Part shown: one piece after another, positions 46,591 through 55,426 of the stretch
Layout: the number at the start of each line of letters is the position of its first letter
Numbering within the stretch: the stretch's first letter is position 1
DNA from: Amedibacterium intestinale
GTDB lineage: Bacteria > Bacillota_I > Bacilli_A > Erysipelotrichales > Erysipelotrichaceae
Direction: 5' to 3'
Length of the DNA: 64,000 nt
Assembly: GCF_010537335.1 (NCBI RefSeq)
Contig: NZ_AP019711.1
Span: forward strand, 1,922,001 to 1,986,000
The notes under the pieces: generated by a model
What the model saw: the letters and a program-made list of their open reading frames with translations, nothing else
Databases searched by the model: none
What the model was told of the DNA's origin: nothing
Program-made: the position numbers and the translations under genes

Positions 46591-48447
46591 TTATTCTTGA
46601 ACAAATTCTGCTAGAAATTCTATTAATGTTTTTGTTTTAACTAATTTTTTTACTTTATCTATATTATCCAATAGCGATACCATCTGCGTAAACATAGAAT
46701 CAAATTTATCATTTTTTTCTTTTGTTAACGCAAATAAAAATACAATCTTAACCTTTTTATCACTCCAAATAATTGGTTTCTTTAATATACATATGCATAT
46801 TTTATTTTCTACTGCACACTTTTCAATAGGATGAGGTATTGCAAATAAATTGCCGTATGCAGTTGGTGCAATTTGTTCTCTTTTTAAAACCTTTTCTAAA
46901 TAATCTTGTTTTGCGTATCCTTTTTTACATAATTGTTCACATAAATAAGAAAGTAACTCATCTTTATTTTCAAAGCATTGATCATAGAAAAATAGATCAT
47001 TATCAAAAAAATGTTCAATGTTATTTTTCTCATTTTCTTTTTTATTAGTGAGCTCCAAATAAATATGTTCTATATCTTGATTACTTAACAGTTCTTTACA
47101 TACATAATAAGGATAGGAAATTGCTTTCGGAATACTCATTAGACTAACAACTAAATCTGGTTTATATTCTTCAATTTTTTCTACATCAAAAATAGATAAT
47201 ATCTCACAGATTTCAATACGAAGTTCATGTACAGAAGATAATCTTTTTCTAATATATTCATTTACCGCTTCACCAATAGGTGATATAACTACGATTTTTT
47301 TATGTATTTTTGAATTCAATCGCTCCACTGCCCCCATAAAATGAAGAGTTAAGTATCCTATTTCTCCTTCCTGCAACCTTGTATCAAAAAATTCTTGAAT
47401 TTTTACCGCAAAAAAGATGCTAATATCGTACATAATTGGAAAATGAGTTCGAATGTCCGCAATTAATGGATTATTTAAAAAAGTATTATGTTCAATTCTA
47501 TTCTTCAATCCCATCAAATGTATTTGTAAATTTTTTATTAATTCTTCATCTTCTGTTAAATCAATATCATAATAATCTTTAATTTGTTGCAGTACTTTTT
47601 TCACAAAGTCTCCTAATTCTTCTAATTGTTCCTTATTTTGTGAAGACACTTTTCCTGCAAAAAGACATGCCAAATAATTTATTTCTGATTCAGACATCGC
47701 AATTGGAAGCCAATTTTTAAGTTTTTTATAAAATGTAATAGCTAATTCTTTTTGTGATTGATCAACTTGTGTATATTCCGGCATTATAATCTCATTTCCT
47801 TGCAGGATCCTATCAATCATAACTGCAACATGCATAACAAAAGATAATACTTCTACATCTTTCATTTTTATATGATATTCTTTATTAAATTCTAATATAA
47901 GCTCTTTTAGTATATTTAAATCAAAGAGCGAAAAAAAGTCAGCATAATTTTTTAAATCAAAGTTATACTCTTCCAATTCATGCATTAAAAAATAAGTAGA
48001 TACTTGTCTTCTTTCCTCCTCACTTCCGTTTAACTTTAACATATTATGGTTTCTTTGTATTTGAATGTTTGGATTTCTCTTTCTAATAATTTCATTTAAC
48101 ATCTGTATACTCTTTAATAAAGTAGATTCACTAATAAATAAAGATTCCGCCAATTCATATAAATCAATTTCTTCTTTAGAAAGCAAATCACGTAAAATTA
48201 AAAAATTTCTATTCAACTGTGAATCTTCATCATTGATTTGCACTTGTAAATTAGAATTTATTTTATATCCACTTCCTTTTTCTGATACAATATAGGAAGA
48301 TTTACATTTAGAGTTAATTTCATTGATTTCATTTCGAATGGTTTTTGAGGATACATTTAACATTTGTCCAATTTTAGATGATGAAACAATTCTTTCTTTT
48401 TTTATAATATTAACTATTTCAAGTTGTCTTTTTGTAAGTTCTATCAT
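46591..48447 (-). CDS. PRD-containing PTS-controlled transcriptional activator (LicR/BglG type)
   Basis: The 618-residue protein has two N-terminal helix-turn-helix regions (RQLEIVNIIKKERIVSSSKIGQMLNVSSKTIRNEI and a second near 85-130), two PTS regulation domains (about 170-390), a short EIIB-like segment and a C-terminal EIIA-fructose-type domain with the phospho-His in GNLFAIPHPIE. Such activators switch on PTS operons in response to sugar through phosphorylation. It is the last gene of the cellobiose-type operon but has a terminator before it and probably its own promoter. Confidence 0.9.
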   Translation of the reverse strand: MIELTKRQLEIVNIIKKERIVSSSKIGQMLNVSSKTIRNEINEINSKCKSSYIVSEKGSGYKINSNLQVQINDEDSQLNRNFLILRDLLSKEEIDLYELAESLFISESTLLKSIQMLNEIIRKRNPNIQIQRNHNMLKLNGSEEERRQVSTYFLMHELEEYNFDLKNYADFFSLFDLNILKELILEFNKEYHIKMKDVEVLSFVMHVAVMIDRILQGNEIIMPEYTQVDQSQKELAITFYKKLKNWLPIAMSESEINYLACLFAGKVSSQNKEQLEELGDFVKKVLQQIKDYYDIDLTEDEELIKNLQIHLMGLKNRIEHNTFLNNPLIADIRTHFPIMYDISIFFAVKIQEFFDTRLQEGEIGYLTLHFMGAVERLNSKIHKKIVVISPIGEAVNEYIRKRLSSVHELRIEICEILSIFDVEKIEEYKPDLVVSLMSIPKAISYPYYVCKELLSNQDIEHIYLELTNKKENEKNNIEHFFDNDLFFYDQCFENKDELLSYLCEQLCKKGYAKQDYLEKVLKREQIAPTAYGNLFAIPHPIEKCAVENKICICILKKPIIWSDKKVKIVFLFALTKEKNDKFDSMFTQMVSLLDNIDKVKKLVKTKTLIEFLAEFVQE

Positions 48448-48516
48448 ATTTTCACCTTTTCCTAGAAACTAACATGTACTTTTTATTGTATCATTAACTG
48501 CATAAATAAAGATATA

Positions 48517-48543
48517 CGAAAAAATGGGAATTACCCATTTTTT
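48517..48543 (-). terminator. Terminator after the EIIC gene
   Basis: AAAATGGG and CCCATTTT form the stem, with A/T-runs on both sides. It lies between the PTS operon and its regulator, so some transcripts end here. Confidence 0.75.
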
Positions 48544-49838
48544 CACTCTTCTTCAGAAATTTCCTGCTGTACTAATTGTTTTTCATATATTTTAAAGAAT
48601 GGATAATAAATCAAAATATCAATTATAATCAAAACAATAATTAACAGAAATGCTTTTATATCCATTGTAGAAAGGAATGCTCCAAAAATACTAGGCATTT
48701 GCCATGATAACATAGCGAACGTTTTACCAATTATTCCAATATCCATTAGAATGTACGCAATTGTTGCATTAACTACAGAACCAAAGATAAAAGGAATAAA
48801 GAAAATTGGATTTAACATCAATGGTACACCAAAAATAATTGGTTCAGATATTCCAAAGAACGTTGGAACAATCCCTATTTTTCCTACCGTACGTAATTGC
48901 TTAGATTTAGAACGAATTAACAATATAGCAAGTGCTAAACAGGAACCACATCCTCCGATAACAACAAAGTATACCCAAAATGGAGTAGTGAAAATATTTG
49001 GAAGACTTTGTCCTGCAACATGTGCTGCTGCATTTAATGATAACCCTCCATCACGGATTGGAGATAAAATTCCAGATAGAGCTGCATCGTGAATTCCAAA
49101 AAACCAAAATACATGAACAAGTAATGTCGCAATGATTGCAAACGGTAATGTATCTGCAGCTGTGAATGCAGGCGCTAATGTAGAATAAATAAAACCTGGC
49201 ATTGTGGTTCCTAGTGCATTAAATAAAGCAAATATTAACACAAATACACCTAGAATTATGATTCCTGGTACTAAAGATGCAAAAGTTTCAGATAAAGATG
49301 CAGGTACAGAATCTGGCATTTTAATTCTTCCAACATTCTTTTTTCTTAATAAATGATAAACCTCTACTGTAAATATAGCTATGAAAATAGCAGGTATTAA
49401 TCCTTTTCCATCTAAGTATGATATTTCTACAATTTTTCCATCCCATCCAAGACTTTGTGGTGCAATACATAGCATCATAAAACCTGTTACAGATAACATA
49501 ATTGGTAACAAAACATCTGTTTTGTATTGTTTACATAAGAAATTTGTAATACCTATACATATATAAATAGACATTGCACCTAATGTTAAGGTATTAACCC
49601 AATTTAAAAGAAGAGCATTATCTTGAGCAAAAGATGCCCATGCCAGTAAAATCCCATTTGTTGTTGATTCAGTAACTGGTGCTGAATTAATAATTGCAGC
49701 TATACCTCCTACTAATGTAATTGGCATTAGGGAGATGAAGGCATCTCTTATTGCTTTTAGATGCCTTTGTGAACTCATTTTATTTGCTAATGGAAGAATA
49801 TATTTTTCCATTTTAGCGTTTATTGTTTCAAACTTCAT
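48543..49838 (-). CDS. celB: PTS EIIC component, lactose/cellobiose family
   Basis: The 431-residue permease has eight to ten membrane segments and family motifs: RHLKAIRDAFISLMPITLVGG near the N-terminus, FWFFGIHDAALSGILSPI, and FGISEPIIFGVPLMLNPIFFIPF, which lines the sugar site. It imports and phosphorylates a beta-glucoside such as cellobiose with the EIIA and EIIB proteins encoded upstream. Chitobiose or gentiobiose are possible alternatives. Confidence 0.93.
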   Translation of the reverse strand: MKFETINAKMEKYILPLANKMSSQRHLKAIRDAFISLMPITLVGGIAAIINSAPVTESTTNGILLAWASFAQDNALLLNWVNTLTLGAMSIYICIGITNFLCKQYKTDVLLPIMLSVTGFMMLCIAPQSLGWDGKIVEISYLDGKGLIPAIFIAIFTVEVYHLLRKKNVGRIKMPDSVPASLSETFASLVPGIIILGVFVLIFALFNALGTTMPGFIYSTLAPAFTAADTLPFAIIATLLVHVFWFFGIHDAALSGILSPIRDGGLSLNAAAHVAGQSLPNIFTTPFWVYFVVIGGCGSCLALAILLIRSKSKQLRTVGKIGIVPTFFGISEPIIFGVPLMLNPIFFIPFIFGSVVNATIAYILMDIGIIGKTFAMLSWQMPSIFGAFLSTMDIKAFLLIIVLIIIDILIYYPFFKIYEKQLVQQEISEEE

Positions 49839-49868
49839 ATATTCTATCTCCTCATTATTTCTAAACTA

Positions 49869-50159
49869 TTATCCTTTTAAGGTTTTAACGATTTCTTCGT
49901 AAACAGCCTTTCCATTCATAATTCCATAATGTTGTGGTGCAATAGATTGTACAGGACAAGATACAGAGGCTTTAATATTTGGCAATAAATGACGAATCTG
50001 TGGTCCTACTAATATCATATCTACACCATCTGTATGATCCATGTATTCCGCCTCACCATAAGCACTTACTTCCATTGTTCCATTACTAGCTTCTTGAATT
50101 TTCTTAGCTAACATTCCTGTTGACATTCCTGCATTACAAACTAACATAATTTTCTTCAT
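49869..50159 (-). CDS. celA: PTS EIIB component, lactose/cellobiose family
   Basis: This 96-residue cytoplasmic domain carries the phosphorylatable cysteine in MLVCNAGMSTGMLAKKI. It passes phosphate from EIIA to the sugar on EIIC. It is complete and lies between the phospho-beta-glucosidase and EIIC genes. Confidence 0.94.
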   Translation of the reverse strand: MKKIMLVCNAGMSTGMLAKKIQEASNGTMEVSAYGEAEYMDHTDGVDMILVGPQIRHLLPNIKASVSCPVQSIAPQHYGIMNGKAVYEEIVKTLKG

Positions 50160-50177
50160 AATATTTTCTCCTTATTT

Positions 50178-51578
50178 TTAATATTTTTCTCTTTTAATAG
50201 TTTTACCATTGTTTTGAATCATTTCTTTGTACCAATAATAACTTTTCTTTGGTTTTCTTTTTAAATTATCTTCAAAATCGACTGCTACTAGTCCATATCG
50301 TTTTTTACATCCATTTTTCCAAGAATATAAATCGAATGAACTCCATGCATAATACCCCTTTACATCTACACCTTCGTCCATTGCATTCATAATTGCATTA
50401 ATATGATCATTCATAAAAGCAATACGATAATCATCTTGTACCTGATCTACACTTACATCTTCTTGTACACCTACTCCATTTTCAGTTATATAAATAGGTA
50501 GATGATAACGCTGATACACTTCTATTAATCCTTCTTGTAAACCTTTTGGATAAATTTCAGTATCCCATTCTGTATAAGTCATATTAGGATCATGAAGTAC
50601 TTGTTCAAACCAGCCTTTTAATATAACTTTACTTTCTCCCTTACTTTCTTTTCCCTTATGATTTACGATTAAAACAGTTTCTCCTTCTGTATAAGGTTTA
50701 ACTAATGTTCTAGAATAATAATTCAATCCGAGAAAATCAACTGTATTTTCTTTTATCGTTTTTAAATGTTTTGGTTTGATAAAAGAGATATCATATATCT
50801 TGGATAGAGCAGTTAACAAATCAATTGGAATTTCTCCTTTTGCAGCCGTATCTAATATCCAGTTATTACAATAATTATCTGCATATCGCATAGCAATTTT
50901 AGTTTCAACTGTATCATCAATACCATTTACTGGTGTAAAACTATGTACGATTCCAATATTCCCTGGATAATTTCCTTCTCTAAATGCTTTAACTCCAAGT
51001 GCATTTGCATACATTACATGAAATGCTGCTTTTATTGTTTCTTGTGGATTTTGATGAGCTGGAGGATAATTTCCAATTAAATATCCACTGCATATAAACC
51101 ATTTTGGTTCATTAAATGTCACCCAATGTGTTATTTTATCTTTAAAATTATCAAAACATACTTTTGCATAATGTTGATATGCATAACACACTTCTTCATT
51201 TAACCATCCACCTGTTTCTTCCCAATATTGTGGTAAATCCCAATGATAAATTGTTACAAATGGCTCAATTCCATACTTTTTGCATGTATCTAAAATTTTA
51301 TGATAAAATTCAATTCCCTTTTCATTCACATCTCCCTCTTTATTTTTAATAATACGAGGCCAACTTAAAGAAAATCGATATGAATTTTGACCACCCTCTG
51401 CCATCATACGAATATCTTCTTCATATCGATGATAGTGATCAGAAGCTATATCACCATTTTCTAGATTTTCTTCATGTAAATAATGATCCCACATAGATTT
51501 TACTTTGTCATCTTCTTTCCAGGCACCTTCACATTGATATGATGCGGTTGCACCTCCCCAAAGAAAATCATGATTCAT
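50178..51578 (-). CDS. bglA: 6-phospho-beta-glucosidase, glycoside hydrolase family 1
   Basis: The 466-residue GH1 enzyme has the acid/base Glu in TFNEPKW, the nucleophile Glu in ITENGVG, and the phosphate-binding C-terminal stretch YSWKNGCKKRYGLVAVDF, which distinguishes 6-phospho-glycosidases from plain glucosidases. It cleaves the phosphorylated disaccharide brought in by the neighbouring PTS. Its ATG overlaps the EIIA stop as TAATG, so the two are translationally coupled. Confidence 0.93.
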   Translation of the reverse strand: MNHDFLWGGATASYQCEGAWKEDDKVKSMWDHYLHEENLENGDIASDHYHRYEEDIRMMAEGGQNSYRFSLSWPRIIKNKEGDVNEKGIEFYHKILDTCKKYGIEPFVTIYHWDLPQYWEETGGWLNEEVCYAYQHYAKVCFDNFKDKITHWVTFNEPKWFICSGYLIGNYPPAHQNPQETIKAAFHVMYANALGVKAFREGNYPGNIGIVHSFTPVNGIDDTVETKIAMRYADNYCNNWILDTAAKGEIPIDLLTALSKIYDISFIKPKHLKTIKENTVDFLGLNYYSRTLVKPYTEGETVLIVNHKGKESKGESKVILKGWFEQVLHDPNMTYTEWDTEIYPKGLQEGLIEVYQRYHLPIYITENGVGVQEDVSVDQVQDDYRIAFMNDHINAIMNAMDEGVDVKGYYAWSSFDLYSWKNGCKKRYGLVAVDFEDNLKRKPKKSYYWYKEMIQNNGKTIKREKY

Positions 51579-51889
51579 TATTTATCACCAAACCTTTCGT
51601 AAATAGCAATAACTTCTGCTGCCATATCTAAACAATTTTGTGAACCTGATACATGGTCTTCTGCATGTATAAGAAGTAAATCCACTTTTATTTCTTCACT
51701 GTTTGCCATGTCTCTAAGCATTTGAGCGTGCAATTTTTGAGCCTCCAGCAATTCTTTTTTTGCCTCCTTCATTTTATTATTTGCTTCTTCTTTTTTTTCC
51801 TCTTTAATAAGTTGAAGAGCTTCATGTGCAAGACTTCTTGCATTTCCACTATGTAATATTAATTGAAATGATTTTTGTTCATTATCCAT
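51578..51889 (-). CDS. celC: PTS EIIA component, lactose/cellobiose family
   Basis: The 103-residue helical protein forms trimers in this family and carries the phospho-His in LLIHAEDHVSGS. It begins the operon celC-bglA-celA-celB. The start has an AAGGGG ribosome site. The central part is very rich in Lys and Glu (EEKKEEANNKMKEAKKELLEAQK), consistent with its helices. Confidence 0.93.
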   Translation of the reverse strand: MDNEQKSFQLILHSGNARSLAHEALQLIKEEKKEEANNKMKEAKKELLEAQKLHAQMLRDMANSEEIKVDLLLIHAEDHVSGSQNCLDMAAEVIAIYERFGDK

Positions 51890-51920
51890 CTTTGAAACCC
51901 CTTTCTCTCTTTACATATAT

Positions 51921-51978
51921 ATTATAATAATCATGTTTTTAATTATAAAATTTTTATTTTCCACTATATAGTGGAAAA
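51921..51978 (-). promoter_or_regulatory. Promoter and 22-bp palindromic operator of the cellobiose operon
   Basis: A TATAAT lies at 51921-51926 with no good -35 sequence. Just upstream of the -35 position is a perfect 22-bp palindrome (51957-51978) with arms TTTTCCACTAT and ATAGTGGAAAA. The arrangement fits an activator site, most simply for the PRD regulator at 46591. Confidence 0.6.
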
Positions 51979-51993
51979 ATATTACTTCCAAAC

Positions 51994-52041
51994 AAAAAAG
52001 CCATTAATAAACCAATAATTAAGGTTTCTAATGACTTTTTT
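51994..52041. terminator. Terminator of nadK
   Basis: AAAAAAGCCATTA pairs with TAATGACTTTTTT, with inner AAACC/GGTTT. It ends nadK on the minus strand and insulates the cellobiose operon. Confidence 0.75.
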
Positions 52042-52049
52042 GTTAAATT

Positions 52050-52823
52050 TTAATATAAGTTTTTTAGTCTCTTTAAATAACTATATTCTCTATAACGAGC
52101 GAATCTAACTTTTAAATTTGACATTTTACATACGATTTCAGAAGTATCTTTTAATGGCATGTTTAGATGATCATAACATAAATAAGCAGTATCAAAAGTG
52201 TTACTTCGCATAGTTATGATACGATCATTCATCATAATATATGGATTTCCTAATGAACGTTGTTTAGAGTGCTGAATTGATGTTATTTCGCATAACTGCA
52301 TTAAGGAAATACCACTATCGATAATAGCTCCTCCCAGACTTCTATTATAGGCAGTAGAGCCAGCCTGGGTTGATAAACAAATTCCTGAACCTTTGCATGT
52401 TTCAAAATATTCTCCATCAATATAAATTTCCATTTCCTGTGATTTTACTATATTTTCTACACGCATTTCATTTAAAGCATAGATTGGTTTTTCTAAATTA
52501 TCTAATTTGATTTCTAATAGCGATGAAGTAAAGATATCTGGTTGTTTATGAAGAATATCATACATACATTGATCCAATTCTTCATCTGTATAATCTGTAA
52601 AGAAACCAAGTGTTCCTGTATGAATACCTAAAAAGTTTATTTTATCTAATTGTTGTATATAACAATGCAATGCATATAAAAGTGTTCCATCTCCTCCTAC
52701 ACAAATAACTAGATTTGGATTTTCTTCATCATATATCCAATGATTTTCATCTAAAATTTTTCGGATTTTATTTTCTACTTCATGAGAGTATGCATCTTTT
52801 TTAGAAACTATAGCATATTTCAT
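52050..52823 (-). CDS. nadK: NAD kinase
   Basis: NadK phosphorylates NAD to NADP. The 257-residue protein has the CVGGDGTLLYALH motif, LGFFTDY, the NE motif in YALNEMRVEN, and GSTAYNRSLGGAIID, all typical of the short Firmicutes enzyme. It is divergent from a CYTH protein gene, a neighbourhood also seen in Bacillus. Confidence 0.95.
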   Translation of the reverse strand: MKYAIVSKKDAYSHEVENKIRKILDENHWIYDEENPNLVICVGGDGTLLYALHCYIQQLDKINFLGIHTGTLGFFTDYTDEELDQCMYDILHKQPDIFTSSLLEIKLDNLEKPIYALNEMRVENIVKSQEMEIYIDGEYFETCKGSGICLSTQAGSTAYNRSLGGAIIDSGISLMQLCEITSIQHSKQRSLGNPYIMMNDRIITMRSNTFDTAYLCYDHLNMPLKDTSEIVCKMSNLKVRFARYREYSYLKRLKNLY

Positions 52824-52881
52824 ACATTTGCACTTCCCTTCTTATTCATACTATTGTATCATATCATAAAGGTGATGGAAC

Positions 52882-53427
52882 ATGAATAAAAATATTGAAA
52901 AAGAGTATAAAGTCCTTTTAACTAAAGAACAGTTTGAAAAGCTATTAAGCAATTATCCTAATGCTGTATTTAAAACACAATGCAATACTTACTATGATAC
53001 AGATACACACTGTATTCAAAAGAAAAAAGGAGCTATGCGTATTCGACAATTTAATGATAAATTTATTTTTACTTTAAAGATGCATAGCAATGATGGATTG
53101 CTGGAGTTTGAAAAAGAAGTAAATGAAAATTCTCTGAATGCTTTTCAAGATGTAGAAATACAAAGTCTACTAGATAAATTTCATATTAATGGAAATCTAA
53201 TAGAATTAACTACTTTATGTACACAACGTGCTACTATAGAAACAGAATTTGCGGAAATATGTTTTGATATTTCTTCTTACAATGGATGCACTGATTATGA
53301 AATAGAATACGAATATAAAAAAGAACATGATGGTTTATCCATTTTTCAAGACATCTTAAAAGATGTTCATATTACTTATACTTCAAATTGTAAATCTAAA
53401 ATTCAAAGAGCCTTAGAAAGTTTTTAA
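52882..53427 (+). CDS. CYTH domain protein
   Basis: The 181-residue protein begins with the ExExK-like motif in NIEKEYKVLL and has the tunnel-fold pattern of basic and acidic residues of the CYTH superfamily (TYYDTD, MRIRQFNDKFIFTLK, EFEKEV, CFDISSYNGCTDYEIEYEY). CYTH enzymes hydrolyse triphosphates such as inorganic tripolyphosphate or thiamine triphosphate; YjbK-like Firmicutes members have no settled substrate. It is divergent from nadK across 58 bases. Confidence 0.87.
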   Translation: MNKNIEKEYKVLLTKEQFEKLLSNYPNAVFKTQCNTYYDTDTHCIQKKKGAMRIRQFNDKFIFTLKMHSNDGLLEFEKEVNENSLNAFQDVEIQSLLDKFHINGNLIELTTLCTQRATIETEFAEICFDISSYNGCTDYEIEYEYKKEHDGLSIFQDILKDVHITYTSNCKSKIQRALESF

Positions 53428-53464
53428 AAAGTTGTACATTATTTTAATACGGTACAACTTTTTT
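53427..53464. terminator. Terminator after the CYTH gene
   Basis: AAAAGTTGTAC and GTACAACTTTT form a perfect stem followed by T-runs on the plus strand. Confidence 0.85.
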
Positions 53465-53514
53465 ATAGTCTAGTAAATCTTTTTCAATTTATGTTTTAGT
53501 ATGGTTTATCACTC

Positions 53515-54444
53515 TTATATTAATTGATCATCACATTCAAATAAAATAGATGAATTTTGTAGTATTTCACTTAACTCTTCTTTAATCATCTGATTAAATA
53601 CAAATTCTATTGAGAAATTGATTTCTATATTCGTTTTTTCTAGTTGATTTTTAAACATGATACAATGTCCTATTAAATACTGAATTTTCTTTTGAAAATC
53701 TAATGTATTTACAAAACAAGGTATTTTCAATATCCATTTATTTTCTTTTATTTCTATACATTCATATGGAGAAAGAGAGTATATATTTTTCTTAGTGAAT
53801 TTTATATTTTTTATATACTTATTAATCTTCTTTTTTTCATAATCTGTATAAATTGAACATTGTAATTTTTCAGAAATATTTTTTAATACTACATAATTAG
53901 CATCTATTTCCATTTGTGCTTTTGTTTTTTCTTCGTCCTGCATTGACCATATATCACTGCCTACATTCTCTGCTACTTTTAAAATTCGATATGTATTTGT
54001 TATATTTTCTTTATCTAAATACATATAACTTTCCATTTTATTTGATATATAGACTCCAATTTCGCTCAAATATACAGGTGCTTGAAAAAATACAACATTC
54101 TTTAAATATAGACAATTCAATACTTTAGGAATCTTATTATTTTTTGATATACGTATAATTTCTTCCATTAATTTTTCTTTTGTTGCATATCCATTTTGTT
54201 CTTTATATTGATTCCACATTTGATGAATATTTAAATCCATAGATTTTTGAAAGACACCATATCCTACAATTCCTTTTTCTTTCCCTTTTTCTGTACCCTT
54301 TGATAAAAAGAATAGTAAATCTCCTTTCTTAAAAAAGCTTATTTTCTTTGTATTTCCTAATCTCCAGAAATTGATTGTTTTATTTCCATTTAATCTATGA
54401 AATTCTATCATTTCCTGATTTGTAATATAAGCAATTGCAGACAT
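53515..54444 (-). CDS. Protein of unknown function with EVE/PUA-like N-terminus
   Basis: I do not firmly recognise this 309-residue protein. Its N-terminus (FWRLGNTKKISFFKKGDLLFFLSKG... KGIVGYGVF) resembles EVE or ASCH domains of the PUA superfamily, which bind modified bases in RNA or DNA. The remainder, about 150-309, is rich in Lys and Ile and shows no family motif. The gene stands alone between two terminators in an otherwise conserved replication and repair neighbourhood, and its AT-rich, Lys/Asn/Ile-heavy composition looks more accessory than its neighbours. Confidence 0.55.
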   Translation of the reverse strand: MSAIAYITNQEMIEFHRLNGNKTINFWRLGNTKKISFFKKGDLLFFLSKGTEKGKEKGIVGYGVFQKSMDLNIHQMWNQYKEQNGYATKEKLMEEIIRISKNNKIPKVLNCLYLKNVVFFQAPVYLSEIGVYISNKMESYMYLDKENITNTYRILKVAENVGSDIWSMQDEEKTKAQMEIDANYVVLKNISEKLQCSIYTDYEKKKINKYIKNIKFTKKNIYSLSPYECIEIKENKWILKIPCFVNTLDFQKKIQYLIGHCIMFKNQLEKTNIEINFSIEFVFNQMIKEELSEILQNSSILFECDDQLI

Positions 54445-54499
54445 GAATTCACCAGCTTTCTTTTATTAATTTTATCACATTTTTGATGTTATCACATAT

Positions 54500-54525
54500 A
54501 AAAAAGGAGAAGTCATAGCCTTCTC
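54500..54525 (-). terminator. Terminator of the dnaX-ybaB-recR operon
   Basis: GAGAAG-GCTATGA-CTTCTC followed by CTTTTTT on the minus strand, directly at the recR stop. Confidence 0.85.
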
Positions 54526-55114
54526 ACATTTTTTTTCTTCCTTCAATTGCTTTAATTAATGTTAATTCATCAGCATAATCCAAATGTCCTCCCATTGGCA
54601 GGCCATGTGCAATGCGTGTAACATTAACATCATATTGTTCTAATAATTTTGACAAGTATAGTGCTGTTGTTTCTCCTTCTACAGTAGGATTTGTAGCTAG
54701 TATGATTTCTTTTGTTTCTTCATTAATTCTATCTAGTAATGTATTAATATTTATGTCTTCTGGAAGAATACCTTTTGATGTTGATATTACTCCATTTAAT
54801 ACATGATATAAGCCATTATATTCTTTCGTTTTTTCCATTGCAATGACATCTTTTGGACTTTGCACAACACAAATCATTTGTTTATTTCTAGATAAGTCTG
54901 TACATACTTCACAAAGTTCATTTTCAGATAAGTTGCCACATATTTTACATTGGTGAATTCCTGTTTCAATATTAGAAAGACCATCAATGAACTTATGTAT
55001 ATCTTCATCTTTCCATTCTATAACATGAAATGCATAACGTTCTGCTGTTTTTAATCCTACACCTGGAAGTTTTTGAAAGCACTCTACCAACGTTTCAAAA
55101 GTTTTTGGATACAT
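54524..55114 (-). CDS. recR: Recombination mediator protein RecR
   Basis: RecR helps load RecA at gaps in the RecFOR pathway. The 196-residue protein has the helix-hairpin-helix FQKLPGVGLKTAERYAFHV, a Cys4 zinc finger (CKICGNLSENELCEVC) and a Toprim domain (ICVVQSPKDVIAMEKT, LATNPTVEGE). Its ATG overlaps the ybaB stop as TAATG. Confidence 0.96.
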   Translation of the reverse strand: MYPKTFETLVECFQKLPGVGLKTAERYAFHVIEWKDEDIHKFIDGLSNIETGIHQCKICGNLSENELCEVCTDLSRNKQMICVVQSPKDVIAMEKTKEYNGLYHVLNGVISTSKGILPEDININTLLDRINEETKEIILATNPTVEGETTALYLSKLLEQYDVNVTRIAHGLPMGGHLDYADELTLIKAIEGRKKM

Positions 55115-55422
55115 TAAAATCCACCTGGCATTTTAACGCCACCTGTAATTGCATTCATTCTTTTATCTTTATCTTTTTTTGCTTTTACAAGTGCTTCATT
55201 TATTGCACTTTTTATCATTTCTTCCAAGTCTTCTTTTCCCTCTTCATTTAATAAGGAAGTATCAATAGAAATGCTTTCTACTTCCATTGATCCTTTAACT
55301 TCAACTTTAATTACTCCTCCACCCATTGTTTCTTCATAGATTGTAGAGTTTAATTCAGATTCTACTTTTGCTAATTCTTTCTGCATTTTCTGTGCCTGTT
55401 TTAATAATCCTTGCATATTCAT
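55114..55422 (-). CDS. ybaB: YbaB/EbfC family nucleoid-associated protein
   Basis: The 102-residue protein has the YbaB pattern: an N-terminal helix (NMQGLLKQAQKMQKELAKVE), three beta strands including GGGVIKVEVKGSMEVESISID, and a C-terminal helix. It binds DNA as a dimer. It lies in the conserved dnaX-ybaB-recR order. Confidence 0.94.
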   Translation of the reverse strand: MNMQGLLKQAQKMQKELAKVESELNSTIYEETMGGGVIKVEVKGSMEVESISIDTSLLNEEGKEDLEEMIKSAINEALVKAKKDKDKRMNAITGGVKMPGGF

Positions 55423-55426
55423 AATT

